Below, in pieces: positions 25,077 to 35,663 of a DNA stretch of 64,000 nt. Both the position numbers and the translations under genes were made by a program. The notes below the pieces were generated by a model. That model was given only the letters and a program-made list of their open reading frames with translations, searched no databases and had not been told where the DNA came from. This DNA is from a virus. How positions within the stretch are numbered: position 1 is the stretch's first letter; every line of letters starts with the position of its first letter. Location of the stretch: positions 1 to 64,000 of IMG/VR virus record IMGVR_UViG_3300032236_000879, one strand, 5' to 3'.

Positions 25077-27902
25077 ATGAGTGTAAATTCTTCTGTAACT
25101 GTAGGCGGATATACTATAAAATATTCAGCAGCTAGTAATGGTTATGTAACAATAACAATATTTTCAAATTCAACTTCAAAAACTGTAGCAATAACTCAAG
25201 GTGCTGATGTTAATACTGTAATTTCTACAGCGGTCAACCAAATACAAAGAGATGTTAAGACTGGCAGTGTAACTTCAGTAGATGCAGACACTTTAACAAG
25301 TTACTTAAATTCATCAGGTGTAACTGATCTTAATAACCTAGTAAGTCAGGCAGCTCCGACAGCACCGCCTCCAACTCCGCCGCCCCCGACCACACCTGCT
25401 ACAACGCCAACGACTACCCCTCTCCCTCCGCAACCGCCACCGTCAAGTGCAAACACATTGACTGGACCGGCAAATAGTGATAGCGGATCTATTCAAAAAT
25501 CTTCTTCCGGAACTACTCCGAAATCTCCTGCTGCTGTTGCTGGCGCAGGCGGAGCTACTCCAAATAGCGTGAGTGGATCTTCTACTGCTCCTAGTAAACC
25601 ACAAAGTGCTTCTAGTTCTAAATTGCCTACTACTCCAAATGGGTATCAATTTCAAGCAAGCATTGCTAGCACTCAACAAGTAGCACAATATTCTGCCCCT
25701 GGAAAACGACTAAAAAATCCATTAGGAGAGTTTCCAACATACACATATCAACTTAGCTTGTATATGATCACCCCTGATGCATATGAAGCATTTGTTACTA
25801 GTGGTAGAACAAAGATCGATATTTTTAATGATCTCACTAAAGGAACCGGTGCCGGTGGAGCATTCCTTATTGCACAAAGCGGAGGGATCAACAATACTAC
25901 TACAAAAAGAATGCCGGGCTTTGAATTTGATTATGGCATTGATAATTTAGAAATCAGACAAGCGATTAATGCTAAAGCTACGCAGGATGCTAATACCATT
26001 TCTGCAATTGATTTAAATTTCCAAATATCAGAACCTTATGGATTTTCTTTGATTCAAAAACTCAAAAAAGCAAATGACTTGATTTCTGCTTATTCCGGCG
26101 GCCCCCAAAACACACCGGAGAATGGAACTAGACAATTCTTTATCTTAGGTATTAGATTTTTTGGGTACAATACAAACGGTATTCCTGCCAAACCTACTGA
26201 TAAAATGTCTTATAATGGAAATGCAGCCAATCAACCCAATGTAGATGGAATGATCGATCCTTTAGCACAGAATGGAGTATTGTTCGAACACTTTTATGAT
26301 ATAGTTATAAAAACTTTTACATTTAAACTTGATGGAAGAATGATAGTCTATAACATAGAAGCAGCTAATGCAGGCACTCAAGCAGGATTTTCAATAAAGC
26401 GTGGAACTATTAAAGAAAACACCCCTATTACCGCAAGTACTGTGGCAGAGATGTTAGATAAATTAATAGTTAAAATTAATAATGATCAGAAACTATTAGC
26501 TGATCAGAAGAAAATACAATATCCTAATACATGTGAAATTGTTTGGATGCCGGGAACACAACCTATAATTGATGCTACCATGGTATCAGATGCTGATAAG
26601 GATAAATCTAAATCGCCCGGAAGCGGAGCTACCTCTACGAAAGATGTTACGGTTGCAAATGAAGTTTCTCATCAGACTGCTAGTGTGGGTGTTGCTCAGA
26701 CTATAAACTTTCCTTACGGTATGAATATTATGGCAGCAATAAATCAGGTAATTGCTCAAAGCTCATATATCAATGATGCATTAAAGGTAATTTATACAAC
26801 AGCACTAGAATCATCGTCTGCAACTAAATCACCGGCTGAACAAAAAAATCCACAGCCTAAAAATGTTAGTTGGTTTAGCTGCTATGCACAAATAAAAACT
26901 ATAAAATGGGATAGCATAGTGAATGATTGGGCATATGAGATGCAATATATAATTCAAAAATATGAAACGCCTGTTGTAGATAGTGCTTATGTTTTTTCAG
27001 GAAAATCATATCCAGGTGCCCATAAGCGATATGAATATTGGTATACCGGAAAAAATTCAGAAATTCTTCATTATGAACAAACATATGATAACCTATTTTT
27101 TAATGTAGCAGTAGCTCCTGACGAAGGTAACGGCGGCGCAAAACCTTCAGGTAGCAGCGGTGCCCCAACACCAACTAGTGGCACTACAAAAAACACAGCA
27201 ATTGTTCCTGGATTATTTACTTCACAACCGCGTTTAGGAAAAACAGGGGACGGCATGGAAGCTACTAACAATTATACTACGTCATTGTATGATCCGAATT
27301 CGTATTCTCAAGTGCGTATGAGTGTTTTAGGAGACCCAGATTATCTCATGCAAGAACCATCATTTAGTGAACAAGTTGTATATGACAAAGTATATGGAAC
27401 CAATGGATTTAATATTAATCCGGGCGGTGGCCAAATCTTTGTTGAAGTAGATTTCAAAGAAGCAATAGATTATGAAAATCAATTTGGTACATTAAGTATA
27501 AATGAGTCTATAAACTTTCTTAAATATCCACCTGAGATTGCTGAAAAGATAAAAGGAATTGCATTCATACTCACTGATGTCAGTAGTAAATTTAGAGGAG
27601 GGTCTTTTACTCAAGATTTAACTTTAATTCTACCTCCTTTTGCTAATGCAAGTGCATCTAGTAGCTCAGTTGATAGTGGTAGGCCTCCGACAAATGTTAC
27701 GCCTAATAATGCAAATAATGGGTCACCGCCCGGAAACACCACTCAGTCATCCGGTAGTACAGGGACAAAGGCTGACCCTACCTTTAATTCAAGTAATCCT
27801 ACTACTGTAGCAACAAATACTAATAACCAGACTCCTGCACAAGGTACTACTCCTACAGGGGCCAATGCCCAACCGGTAGCAAATGATGATTCACATGGAT
27901 AA
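25077..27902 (+). CDS. Large baseplate-associated virion protein
   Basis: A 941-residue protein with a beta-rich N-terminus, a Pro/Thr/Ser-rich linker (~90-200), and a folded part from ~215: YTYQLSLYMITPDAYEAF, KRMPGFEFDYGIDNLEI, LNFQISEPYGFSLIQKLKKA and FFILGIRFFGYNTNG. These blocks recur in large structural proteins of cyanophage-like T4 relatives. Near the C-terminus PGGGQIFVEVDFKEAIDY and ITDVSSKFRGGSFTQDLTL precede a Ser/Asn/Thr-rich tail. It stands just upstream of gp5, where a hub partner (gp27-like) would be expected, but I cannot show gp27 homology. Structural role inferred from operon and family memory. Confidence 0.65.
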   Translation: MSVNSSVTVGGYTIKYSAASNGYVTITIFSNSTSKTVAITQGADVNTVISTAVNQIQRDVKTGSVTSVDADTLTSYLNSSGVTDLNNLVSQAAPTAPPPTPPPPTTPATTPTTTPLPPQPPPSSANTLTGPANSDSGSIQKSSSGTTPKSPAAVAGAGGATPNSVSGSSTAPSKPQSASSSKLPTTPNGYQFQASIASTQQVAQYSAPGKRLKNPLGEFPTYTYQLSLYMITPDAYEAFVTSGRTKIDIFNDLTKGTGAGGAFLIAQSGGINNTTTKRMPGFEFDYGIDNLEIRQAINAKATQDANTISAIDLNFQISEPYGFSLIQKLKKANDLISAYSGGPQNTPENGTRQFFILGIRFFGYNTNGIPAKPTDKMSYNGNAANQPNVDGMIDPLAQNGVLFEHFYDIVIKTFTFKLDGRMIVYNIEAANAGTQAGFSIKRGTIKENTPITASTVAEMLDKLIVKINNDQKLLADQKKIQYPNTCEIVWMPGTQPIIDATMVSDADKDKSKSPGSGATSTKDVTVANEVSHQTASVGVAQTINFPYGMNIMAAINQVIAQSSYINDALKVIYTTALESSSATKSPAEQKNPQPKNVSWFSCYAQIKTIKWDSIVNDWAYEMQYIIQKYETPVVDSAYVFSGKSYPGAHKRYEYWYTGKNSEILHYEQTYDNLFFNVAVAPDEGNGGAKPSGSSGAPTPTSGTTKNTAIVPGLFTSQPRLGKTGDGMEATNNYTTSLYDPNSYSQVRMSVLGDPDYLMQEPSFSEQVVYDKVYGTNGFNINPGGGQIFVEVDFKEAIDYENQFGTLSINESINFLKYPPEIAEKIKGIAFILTDVSSKFRGGSFTQDLTLILPPFANASASSSSVDSGRPPTNVTPNNANNGSPPGNTTQSSGSTGTKADPTFNSSNPTTVATNTNNQTPAQGTTPTGANAQPVANDDSHG

Positions 27903-27908
27903 TATAAT

Positions 27909-30900
27909 ATGACACAAGACGTAGTAAAAACAGTAGGACCTATAAAATCTTCAAAACCAGATGTCGGTGGTGCTGCTACAAAAAACTTTCCGGTGTTCGG
28001 TATTGTGAAAGATAATATTGATCCTACGCGATCAGGTAGAATCAAAGTATTGCTAGCTGATAAGATACCGAACAATTCAGATGATGCATCAAATTGGGTA
28101 ACAGTTAGTTTCCTCTCTGACTTTTTCGGTAAAATAGATAGTGCTGCTGGAACAGGAAAAGACGATCACGGCACATATAAATCAAACCCTACTTCATATG
28201 GACAATGGCATGCTCCTCCTGATATCGGGACAAAGGTAATCTGTATTTTTGTTAATGGAGACCCTAATTATGGATTTTATATTGGATGCGTTCCGGAAGC
28301 AGAGACACTTCATATGGTTCCTGCGATTGGTTCATCTGATAATATTATAGCAAACGGCGGTGAGGCACAAAGCTACGGCGGTGCAACTAGATTACCGGTC
28401 ACAAATTTAAATACTAATAATGCTTCTAATGCAGATAGTCCTAATTTCAATAATAGTCCTCGCCCGGTTCATAGTTATTCTGCTACTATCATGAACCAGC
28501 AAGGTATCTTACGAGATCCTATTCGAGGTCCTATCTCATCTTCTGCATCACGTGAAGCAGCATCTCGGGTAGGTTGGGGAGTATCTACTCCTGGTCGTCC
28601 TATCTATGAGGGAGGATATGATGATTCTACTGTAACTCAGAACTTAGATGCAAGCAAGAATGCACAATTAAAAGTTGTTGCTCGCCGGGGCGGACATTCT
28701 ATCGTCATGGACGACGGAGATATCATCGGCAGAGATCAACTTGTTCGTATTCGTACTGCATTAGGACATCAGATTTTAATGAGTGATGACGGTCAGACAT
28801 TGATGATCCTTCATTCTAATGGTCAATCATATATTGAGTTAGGTAAGGAAGGTACGATTGACATGTACTCTACTAACTCAGTGAATATCAGAACACAGGG
28901 TGACTTAAATTTACACGCTGACCGAAACGTCAATATTCATGCCATGGAGAATCTCAATATCCAAGCAAAGAATCTTCAGACTAATTCTGAAGAAAATACA
29001 ATGATGCGATCAGGGTCAGACTTTAACGTGTCAGCTACAGGTAAACTTACTGGTCTTGCGGGTGGACCTGTTGCTTGGGCTGCCGGCGGCGAAGCAAGTT
29101 TGGTAGGTGGCGGACAGACATTTGTTAATGGCAGTAAAGTAAATCTCAACAGCGGTTCTCCTAGCACGACTCCTGAAGCAGTCAAGCCTATCCCGTTGGT
29201 AGCACAAACGGATACACTACATGATCAAGAAAAAGGATTTGTCGCTGCACCAGGAAAGCTACTCACTATCGTATCTCGTGCCCCAGCACATGCCCCCTGG
29301 GCTAATGCAGGACAGGGTGTTGATGCTAAAACAAATCTTGATGCAGCAAGCCAACTTCCTTCAGCAGCAAGCCCGGCAGTTCAATCAGCTACTGCGACTG
29401 CCTCTAATAATGCAACTCCGCCCGCAGTAGCTACAGTTGCATCAGCGCCGTCGAGCGTACCGGCAGTTTCTGCTGCTATGGATAAAAATACTACAGCAGC
29501 AGCACTAGGTGCAGTAGCAACTTCAGCAGCAGCAGGGCCATTATCAGCAGCAGTAACTCAGGGTGCAGCAGTGGTCAATACTGCACAGGGACCTATCGCT
29601 GCGGTAGGATCATTTGCACAAACTGCATCTCAGCTTGCTGCGGGTGGAATATTAAAGCCTGGATCAGCTACGTTGGTAACAAGTTTAGTTCAGTCAGGTG
29701 CAAACATCACACAGGCGATGCCGTCATCATTGTTCACTGGAGCAGGTGGGGTACAAAATCTTACTAGCCTAGTACAAAATACTACAGCACAGGCTACATC
29801 TGTTGTCAATACCATGCAACAAGCACAGACTGCATTAGGACAGGTGGGAGCTATTACCGGTGCTGAATCTGCCACTCAAGTGACTGGCATGGTTACCGCT
29901 GCTGCAACTGTTGGGCTGGGTTCTACTATCTCTGCTATTCAACAAACAACCACTACAGCATCTTCAGTGGCAAGTGGAGCTATTCCAATAGCCGGTATTG
30001 TAGGAGTCGAAGGCACAGTGACAGGTGCATTGAATTCTGCAACCGGTACACTAAACAGTGCTGCAACTACATTGACTAGTGCAGCAAGTGGAGCATTAAA
30101 AAACGCGACAGGTGCAGCAGGATCGCTCGCCGGAGTTGCAAACTCATTGACCGGATCTCTGTCGGGTGCAGCAACAGGTATACTAGGGTCAGCAAAATCT
30201 GCATTGGGTGCGATTGGATCAGGGGCAGCCGCAGCAGGGTTAGCACAATCTATTGGTGGATTGGGCGGAATTCAAAGTGCATTGACTGCAATGGGAAATG
30301 TTCCTAGCTTAGCTTCACTTATCAACAAAGCAGAAGGAGTAGCTGCATCAGCATTTAATGCAGTAAAAAATTCATTCAAGCCACTACAAGCAGGTGTTCC
30401 GCAAAATCTAACACAAATCGCAAAAGAAAATGCTGCATCAGCCGCAGCGGTCGCGAGCCAGACCACACAAGCAAGTAGTAATTTGTTAAACTCTGTGGGG
30501 GCTATTGCTGGAAATGGAGCAGGCACTGGTATCTTGACAGGAGCATTATCTGCTGCTACAAGTGCTATAGGAAGTGTAACAGGCGCAGTGAACACAGTCG
30601 GCGGCGCAGTAGTAAATGCATCTGGATTAAGTTCTATTGCAGGAACAGTAGGTGGTATCACGAAATCAGTTGCATCATTGAACAATAGTGTATCAAGCAT
30701 TACCGGAGGCATTACCGCTGCTACTAACAAGTTAAGTGCAACCGGTGGATTAGGAACTGCGGTAACTTCTACTATCAATAACCTATCAGGAGTTGCGGGC
30801 AGTGTGTCTAATGCAGTGACAGGTTCAGTGTTGAATACTACGATAGGTGGAATACAAAATGCTGTAAACAACGTGAGTGCAATAGCCGGTGCAGGAGCTA

Positions 30901-31688
30901 CGATTGCATCAGGTGGAACGGCTGCATTAACAAATGCCGCATCAGTAATTCAGCAAGGAGCATCTGCTGCGGTATCCTCTGCTCTAGCGAGCGGATTGAG
31001 CAATCTTCCAGGAGGAATCAATACGGTCAATAATGTTGTGAACCAAGCAGCAGGAGCAGTAAATTCTATTCCAGGAACTGGAGCATTGACTGGTGCGATC
31101 AAGACAGCACAGACCGCAGCGATGAATGGATTATCTTCATTGACAAGTACATCAGGTGCACTGACTGCTGCTACGAGTGGTATAACCGGAGCATTAGGTG
31201 GTGCAGCAAGCCAGTTAGGTGGACTGACTGCATTAGCATCTGCTGGACTACCGGTAGGTGCAGTTGCACAGCTACAATCCTCTATTGCCTCGCTCACTAG
31301 TGGAACACCGGGGGCGATTTCTCTACCTACTGTAGGATTCAATACCACAGACAGAGGATCAATCACAGCACAGATCACATCTACTCTAGGTGATCCAGGT
31401 ATTCCAACTCCGAATTTAGTCGGGTCTATCCCTGAAGCTACTAAATCGGCAGTTGATGATGCTAAACAAAAGGCTGAACAAGAGTATCAGGCTGCTGGTG
31501 CTGCATATGATGCAAAAACCGCAGAAATAAAAGTACTACTAGATGCATACAAAAAACTAGATGCAACATTACCGCCGGGCGATCCTGCAATCGATGCAGC
31601 TTATAAAAAGTATCATGATCTCTATTATGGAGCAGAGTATGCTGCAATAAAGAAACGCTACTTCGATGCGGTAAAAGCTACAGTATAA
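27909..31688 (+). CDS. 5: Baseplate hub/spike gp5-like, no lysozyme, long Ala/Gly/Ser tail
   Basis: A 1,259-residue protein. Residues ~20-125 form the gp5/VgrG OB-fold: FPVFGIVKDNIDPTRSGRIK, then WHAPPDIGTKVICIFVNGDP and YGFYIGCV. Residues ~255-420 are the spike beta-helix type: HQILMSDDGQTLMILHSNG, IDMYSTNSVNIRTQGDLNLH, ADRNVNIHAMENLNIQA. The T4 gp5 lysozyme between them is missing. After ~450 comes about 700 residues of Ala/Gly/Ser/Thr-rich sequence with imperfect repeats, then a charged helix (~1180-1259). T4 gp5 has 575 residues. It follows the large structural gene and precedes gp25. Confidence 0.85.
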   Translation: MTQDVVKTVGPIKSSKPDVGGAATKNFPVFGIVKDNIDPTRSGRIKVLLADKIPNNSDDASNWVTVSFLSDFFGKIDSAAGTGKDDHGTYKSNPTSYGQWHAPPDIGTKVICIFVNGDPNYGFYIGCVPEAETLHMVPAIGSSDNIIANGGEAQSYGGATRLPVTNLNTNNASNADSPNFNNSPRPVHSYSATIMNQQGILRDPIRGPISSSASREAASRVGWGVSTPGRPIYEGGYDDSTVTQNLDASKNAQLKVVARRGGHSIVMDDGDIIGRDQLVRIRTALGHQILMSDDGQTLMILHSNGQSYIELGKEGTIDMYSTNSVNIRTQGDLNLHADRNVNIHAMENLNIQAKNLQTNSEENTMMRSGSDFNVSATGKLTGLAGGPVAWAAGGEASLVGGGQTFVNGSKVNLNSGSPSTTPEAVKPIPLVAQTDTLHDQEKGFVAAPGKLLTIVSRAPAHAPWANAGQGVDAKTNLDAASQLPSAASPAVQSATATASNNATPPAVATVASAPSSVPAVSAAMDKNTTAAALGAVATSAAAGPLSAAVTQGAAVVNTAQGPIAAVGSFAQTASQLAAGGILKPGSATLVTSLVQSGANITQAMPSSLFTGAGGVQNLTSLVQNTTAQATSVVNTMQQAQTALGQVGAITGAESATQVTGMVTAAATVGLGSTISAIQQTTTTASSVASGAIPIAGIVGVEGTVTGALNSATGTLNSAATTLTSAASGALKNATGAAGSLAGVANSLTGSLSGAATGILGSAKSALGAIGSGAAAAGLAQSIGGLGGIQSALTAMGNVPSLASLINKAEGVAASAFNAVKNSFKPLQAGVPQNLTQIAKENAASAAAVASQTTQASSNLLNSVGAIAGNGAGTGILTGALSAATSAIGSVTGAVNTVGGAVVNASGLSSIAGTVGGITKSVASLNNSVSSITGGITAATNKLSATGGLGTAVTSTINNLSGVAGSVSNAVTGSVLNTTIGGIQNAVNNVSAIAGAGATIASGGTAALTNAASVIQQGASAAVSSALASGLSNLPGGINTVNNVVNQAAGAVNSIPGTGALTGAIKTAQTAAMNGLSSLTSTSGALTAATSGITGALGGAASQLGGLTALASAGLPVGAVAQLQSSIASLTSGTPGAISLPTVGFNTTDRGSITAQITSTLGDPGIPTPNLVGSIPEATKSAVDDAKQKAEQEYQAAGAAYDAKTAEIKVLLDAYKKLDATLPPGDPAIDAAYKKYHDLYYGAEYAAIKKRYFDAVKATV

Positions 31689-31691
31689 ATA
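31684..31691 (+). promoter_or_regulatory. Late promoter box TATAAATA across the gp5 stop
   Basis: A perfect TATAAATA spans the TAA stop of gp5 and stands 17 bases before the gp25 ATG, which has AAAGGAATG upstream. It would boost gp25 and later genes. Confidence 0.6.
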
Positions 31692-31708
31692 CTACAAAGG
31701 AATGATCA

Positions 31709-32212
31709 ATGCCGCAATACGTAGGATTTAGTACTCAAAATGCATGTCTACCAAGAAGCACTAACATGCAACTCAATAGTTCTATGGGTTCTAGTGTAAG
31801 CATCAACGGACTCAACATCAATGGTTACGGAATTCCTACTGGATATGGCGGAATCGGGAACTCATTGATTTCTGGAAAGAAGTTTACTCTAACTGATAGT
31901 CAACTAGTGATTCGAGATTTTCTAAACGCATTGAATATTCCTCTAGGATCAGTTGTCGGTCAACCCGGAATAGGCACCTCGCTCTGGTCATTCTTGTTCG
32001 AACCTAATACTATAGATGTTCAGACACAACTTGAACTTGAACTTCGCAGGGTTGCTGCTCAGGATCCTAGAATCGATCTTAATCTTGTGCAGGCTTTTCC
32101 GCAAGAAAACGGTATCCTTGTAGAAATACAATTTTCAATAGTGCCTTTCAATAATCCACAAACTTTAAATGTATTCTTTAATCAGCAAACATTAGTTGCT
32201 GCTCCGGTATAA
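31709..32212 (+). CDS. 25: Baseplate wedge subunit gp25
   Basis: A 167-residue gp25/GPW-family protein (T4 gp25: 132). The family signature is clear: FLNALNIPLGSVVGQPGIGT, LWSFLFEPN, TQLELELRRVAAQDPRIDL and VEIQFSIVPFNNPQTLNVFF. gp25 contacts gp6, gp53 and the sheath start. Extra N-terminal residues (~1-45) are Gly/Asn/Ser-rich. It lies directly before gp6, a conserved neighbour. Confidence 0.93.
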   Translation: MPQYVGFSTQNACLPRSTNMQLNSSMGSSVSINGLNINGYGIPTGYGGIGNSLISGKKFTLTDSQLVIRDFLNALNIPLGSVVGQPGIGTSLWSFLFEPNTIDVQTQLELELRRVAAQDPRIDLNLVQAFPQENGILVEIQFSIVPFNNPQTLNVFFNQQTLVAAPV

Positions 32213-32235
32213 CAAAAATCCACTTTTTTGATAAT

Positions 32236-32243
32236 GATAAATA
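32236..32243 (+). promoter_or_regulatory. Late promoter box GATAAATA before gp6
   Basis: GATAAATA lies 24 bases before the gp6 ATG, which has AAAGAG as a weak ribosome site. The context ATGATAAATA is the same as at 55163 and 61893. Confidence 0.6.
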
Positions 32244-32267
32244 TATTCATATCAAAAGAGTATAATT

Positions 32268-35200
32268 ATGGCAACAAGTACTAGACAATCTGCATTATTT
32301 GGACTGAATGACTGGAAGACATTCTATCAAACATATAATCAGGCCGATTTTCAAAGTTATGACTATGAAACCCTGCGCAAGGCTTTCATCGATTATCTAC
32401 GTCTGTACTATCCTGAAACTTTCAACGACTACACCGAATCTTCTGAATTCATCGCATTACTAGATGTTATCGCATTCATGGGTCAAGGTCTTGCTTTCCG
32501 CGATGACCTAAATGCTCGTGAAAATTTTATTGATACTGCTGAACGTCGTGACTCAGTTATCAAGCTCGCGAACCTCGTGAGTTATACACCGAAAAGAAAT
32601 CTTGCCGGTCAAGGATACTTAAAAGTAATCAGTGTTTCAACAACGCAAAATATCACTGATATCAACGGCATGAATCTAGGCAATCAGACAGTTCTTTGGA
32701 ATGATCCGGCTAATGCGAACTGGCTAGAACAGATGAATACGATCTGGAATGCTGCAATGATCAATACACAAAGGATTGGCAGACCAGGCAACACGACTGA
32801 TATTTTAGGTGTTACTACGAGTGAGTATGCATTACAGATTCCTACTACATCACTTCCGATCATTCCGTTCACTTCTAATATCAATGGCATGAACATGAAC
32901 TTTGAATTAGTGAGCGTATCAACTATCGGTGAAGATTATGTTTACGAGATTCCTCCTGCACCTTCAGGTCGTTTCAACATGCTATATCGTAATGACAAGT
33001 TAGGATTCGGATCTCCAGAAACAGGATTCTTCTTCTACTTCAAGCAAGGTTCTCTACAGAATTATGACTTCACCCTTCAGCAACAAGTTGCTAATCAAAA
33101 TATCGGTATTGGTACTATCGAAGGGGTGAACAACACTGATACATGGTTATATCAGATCAATAATAATAACACACGGACCTTATGGAAGCAAGTAGATAAT
33201 ATCTACGCTGATGCGTATCTACAGACTGAAACATCTGGAAGAAAGATTTTCTCAGTAAACTCAGGATTCAATGATACTGTTTCATATATATTTGGTGATG
33301 GAGTATTTTCTGCGATTCCATTAGGAAATTATAGAGCATATGTTCGTGCAGGAAATGCGTTGACATATACTATCGATCCTAATGAGATGAACAATGTCAC
33401 TATCTCGTTTACATATATTGATAGAACAGGTAAACCTCAGACCTTGACTATCGGACTAACACTGACATTAGTTGTGAATAATGCACAGGCTCGTGAAACC
33501 CAGCAAGACATCAAGCAACGTGCACCTACTCGCTACTATACACAAAACAGAATGGTCAATGGTGAAGACTACAATAACTTCCCGTACACGCTGTATAGTT
33601 CAATCATCAAGTCTAAGGCGCTGAATCGTTCTTCGATTGGAGTATCAAAGAACTTAGATTTACTTGATCCTACTGGCAAATACTCAAGCACTAATTCTTT
33701 TGGTAGTGATGGTGCACTATTCCAGAGTGATGTGGAAGGATTCTTGAATCTAACTATCACGAATTCTAGTGACATTATTTCATTCTTCACGAATAATTTA
33801 GCTGCGGTACTTGGACTGAATAGTGCCAATCAATATTATGTACAGAATTATCCTAGATATCTAATCACGGATCCTGCAACAACCCCAGCATCTCAATTTG
33901 TATATTGGAAAACAAGCACAGTTGATACTAGCACAGAATCAGGTTACTTTTATAGTGTGCTCGGTGCCCTAGAATCTCCGCTTTCGGTAGGAACATATTC
34001 TTCTACTAATCTAAAGTATATAACAACAGGAGCGTTGTGTAAATTCGTCGCTCCTATCGGTTATTACTTTGATCCTAATAATCGTTTAATCCCCGGTATT
34101 CCAGGATCAGGTGATTCTACTTATATCTGGACAACTGTTCTCAATGTAGCAGGTGATGGCAGTAATAATAATCAAGGAACGTTTGCTAATGGAACAGGCC
34201 CAATAAAGATCAGCGGGTATCTACCTGACGGTGTTATCTTGACCAATGTCATTCCTGTATTTGACAATAATATTCCTGCTGCGGTAATTCAAGAATGTGT
34301 TCTGAGAATGGAGCTACAGCAGAACTTTACATTAGAATTTGACAACTCATTGTTGATTACACAACAACGTTGGTCAGTAGGTAAATATAATAATCCAAAT
34401 TATTTTGTAAAGTTTACATCTACTGGTGTCAATATGTATACTATCACATACAGAGCATTAAACTATTATTTTGGTTCTGTTGCAAGCACTAGATTTACTA
34501 TGAATAACAATGAGATAGTATATGATCCTTATTCGGGTAAGATCATTCAAGATTTCGTGAATATTCTTTCAATCAATACCCAACCTAATTCAACACAAGC
34601 ATTGGGTAAAGATTATAAGATAAATGTCATAGGTCAAACAACACAGAGCGATGGTTATGTGAATGATTTTGAAGTACAAGTTGCAGCTACAGATGTAAAC
34701 AACAGACAACTACTATTGAATCCAGATTTTTTCAGTGAAGTGACTGGATATGTTTCAGGTGGCACCAATACAGGAATCTATGTTTTCTTTGAAACAGTCA
34801 TTGATCCTCTAAATCTGTCACGCCAATACATTATTCCTACGACTGATGTTGTCTATGTATATCCTACTTTGAGTCAGATCGAAGTAGTGAAATATGATTA
34901 TCCTTTAGGACAATTGTTTTATGCATATAGCGATGGGATTTTTTACAAGTCAGTGCAAGATTATACGGTCGTAACTCCATCTTATATTATGACTCCGCAA
35001 CCACAATATTCAGTATTGCCGGGTCGTCAGGGACTATCCTTCCAGTACAGACATAACTCTAATAACACAAATAGAATTGATCCTGTCACTACGAACATCA
35101 TTGATCTATATGTGGTGACTCAATCATACTATACAGCATATCAAAATTATATTCAAGATACTACCGGTACTGTTCCTGAACCAAATCGACCAACGATCAA

Positions 35201-35648
35201 TGAACTTAGCCAAGACTACGGACAAGTTCAAGATTATAAAATGCTATCAGATGCAGTGATCTTAAATAGTGTTGTGTTCAAGCCGCTGTTTGGTCCAAAA
35301 GCTGAACCTGCACTTCGTGGTACTATCAAAGTTATCAAGATGAGCAGTACAAGCGCAAGTGACAGCGAAATTAGAAGTGCAGTACTGACTGCTATGAATA
35401 CATATTTCAATGTTAACAATTGGAACTTTGGTGATACTTTCTACTTCTCAGAATTAAGTGCTTATCTACATGCACAGTGCGGTGATTTGATTAGTTCTGC
35501 GGTTCTTGTTCCTAATGACCCAAATAAAAGATTCGGAGACTTATATGAAATCAAATGTTTACCCTATGAAATTTTCGTGAACGCAGCAACATCAAATGAT
35601 ATCGTAGTCGTAGCGGCTCTTACACCCGCAGAACTTCAAATTGCATAA
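32268..35648 (+). CDS. 6: Baseplate wedge subunit gp6
   Basis: A 1,126-residue gp6-family protein, much longer than T4 gp6 (660). Its N-terminus is typical: YETLRKAFIDYLRLYYPETF followed by ESSEFIALLDVIAFMGQGLA, RDDLNARENFIDTAERRDS and KLANLVSYTPKRN. Later, RETQQDIKQRAPTRYYTQNR and MVNGEDYNNFPY is the second conserved block, as in J/gp6-type wedge proteins. The C-terminus includes GTIKVIKMS and FNVNNWNFGDTFYFSELSAY. gp6 dimers make the inner baseplate ring that rearranges on contraction. It is followed after 15 bases by the giant gene. Confidence 0.92.
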   Translation: MATSTRQSALFGLNDWKTFYQTYNQADFQSYDYETLRKAFIDYLRLYYPETFNDYTESSEFIALLDVIAFMGQGLAFRDDLNARENFIDTAERRDSVIKLANLVSYTPKRNLAGQGYLKVISVSTTQNITDINGMNLGNQTVLWNDPANANWLEQMNTIWNAAMINTQRIGRPGNTTDILGVTTSEYALQIPTTSLPIIPFTSNINGMNMNFELVSVSTIGEDYVYEIPPAPSGRFNMLYRNDKLGFGSPETGFFFYFKQGSLQNYDFTLQQQVANQNIGIGTIEGVNNTDTWLYQINNNNTRTLWKQVDNIYADAYLQTETSGRKIFSVNSGFNDTVSYIFGDGVFSAIPLGNYRAYVRAGNALTYTIDPNEMNNVTISFTYIDRTGKPQTLTIGLTLTLVVNNAQARETQQDIKQRAPTRYYTQNRMVNGEDYNNFPYTLYSSIIKSKALNRSSIGVSKNLDLLDPTGKYSSTNSFGSDGALFQSDVEGFLNLTITNSSDIISFFTNNLAAVLGLNSANQYYVQNYPRYLITDPATTPASQFVYWKTSTVDTSTESGYFYSVLGALESPLSVGTYSSTNLKYITTGALCKFVAPIGYYFDPNNRLIPGIPGSGDSTYIWTTVLNVAGDGSNNNQGTFANGTGPIKISGYLPDGVILTNVIPVFDNNIPAAVIQECVLRMELQQNFTLEFDNSLLITQQRWSVGKYNNPNYFVKFTSTGVNMYTITYRALNYYFGSVASTRFTMNNNEIVYDPYSGKIIQDFVNILSINTQPNSTQALGKDYKINVIGQTTQSDGYVNDFEVQVAATDVNNRQLLLNPDFFSEVTGYVSGGTNTGIYVFFETVIDPLNLSRQYIIPTTDVVYVYPTLSQIEVVKYDYPLGQLFYAYSDGIFYKSVQDYTVVTPSYIMTPQPQYSVLPGRQGLSFQYRHNSNNTNRIDPVTTNIIDLYVVTQSYYTAYQNYIQDTTGTVPEPNRPTINELSQDYGQVQDYKMLSDAVILNSVVFKPLFGPKAEPALRGTIKVIKMSSTSASDSEIRSAVLTAMNTYFNVNNWNFGDTFYFSELSAYLHAQCGDLISSAVLVPNDPNKRFGDLYEIKCLPYEIFVNAATSNDIVVVAALTPAELQIA

Positions 35649-35663
35649 AAGATAAGTATATAC

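Noticed and set aside
30272-31378. Long minus-strand frames opposite gp5
   Set aside because: Ala/Thr/Pro-rich shadows of the Ala/Gly/Ser/Thr tract of gp5; no ribosome sites.
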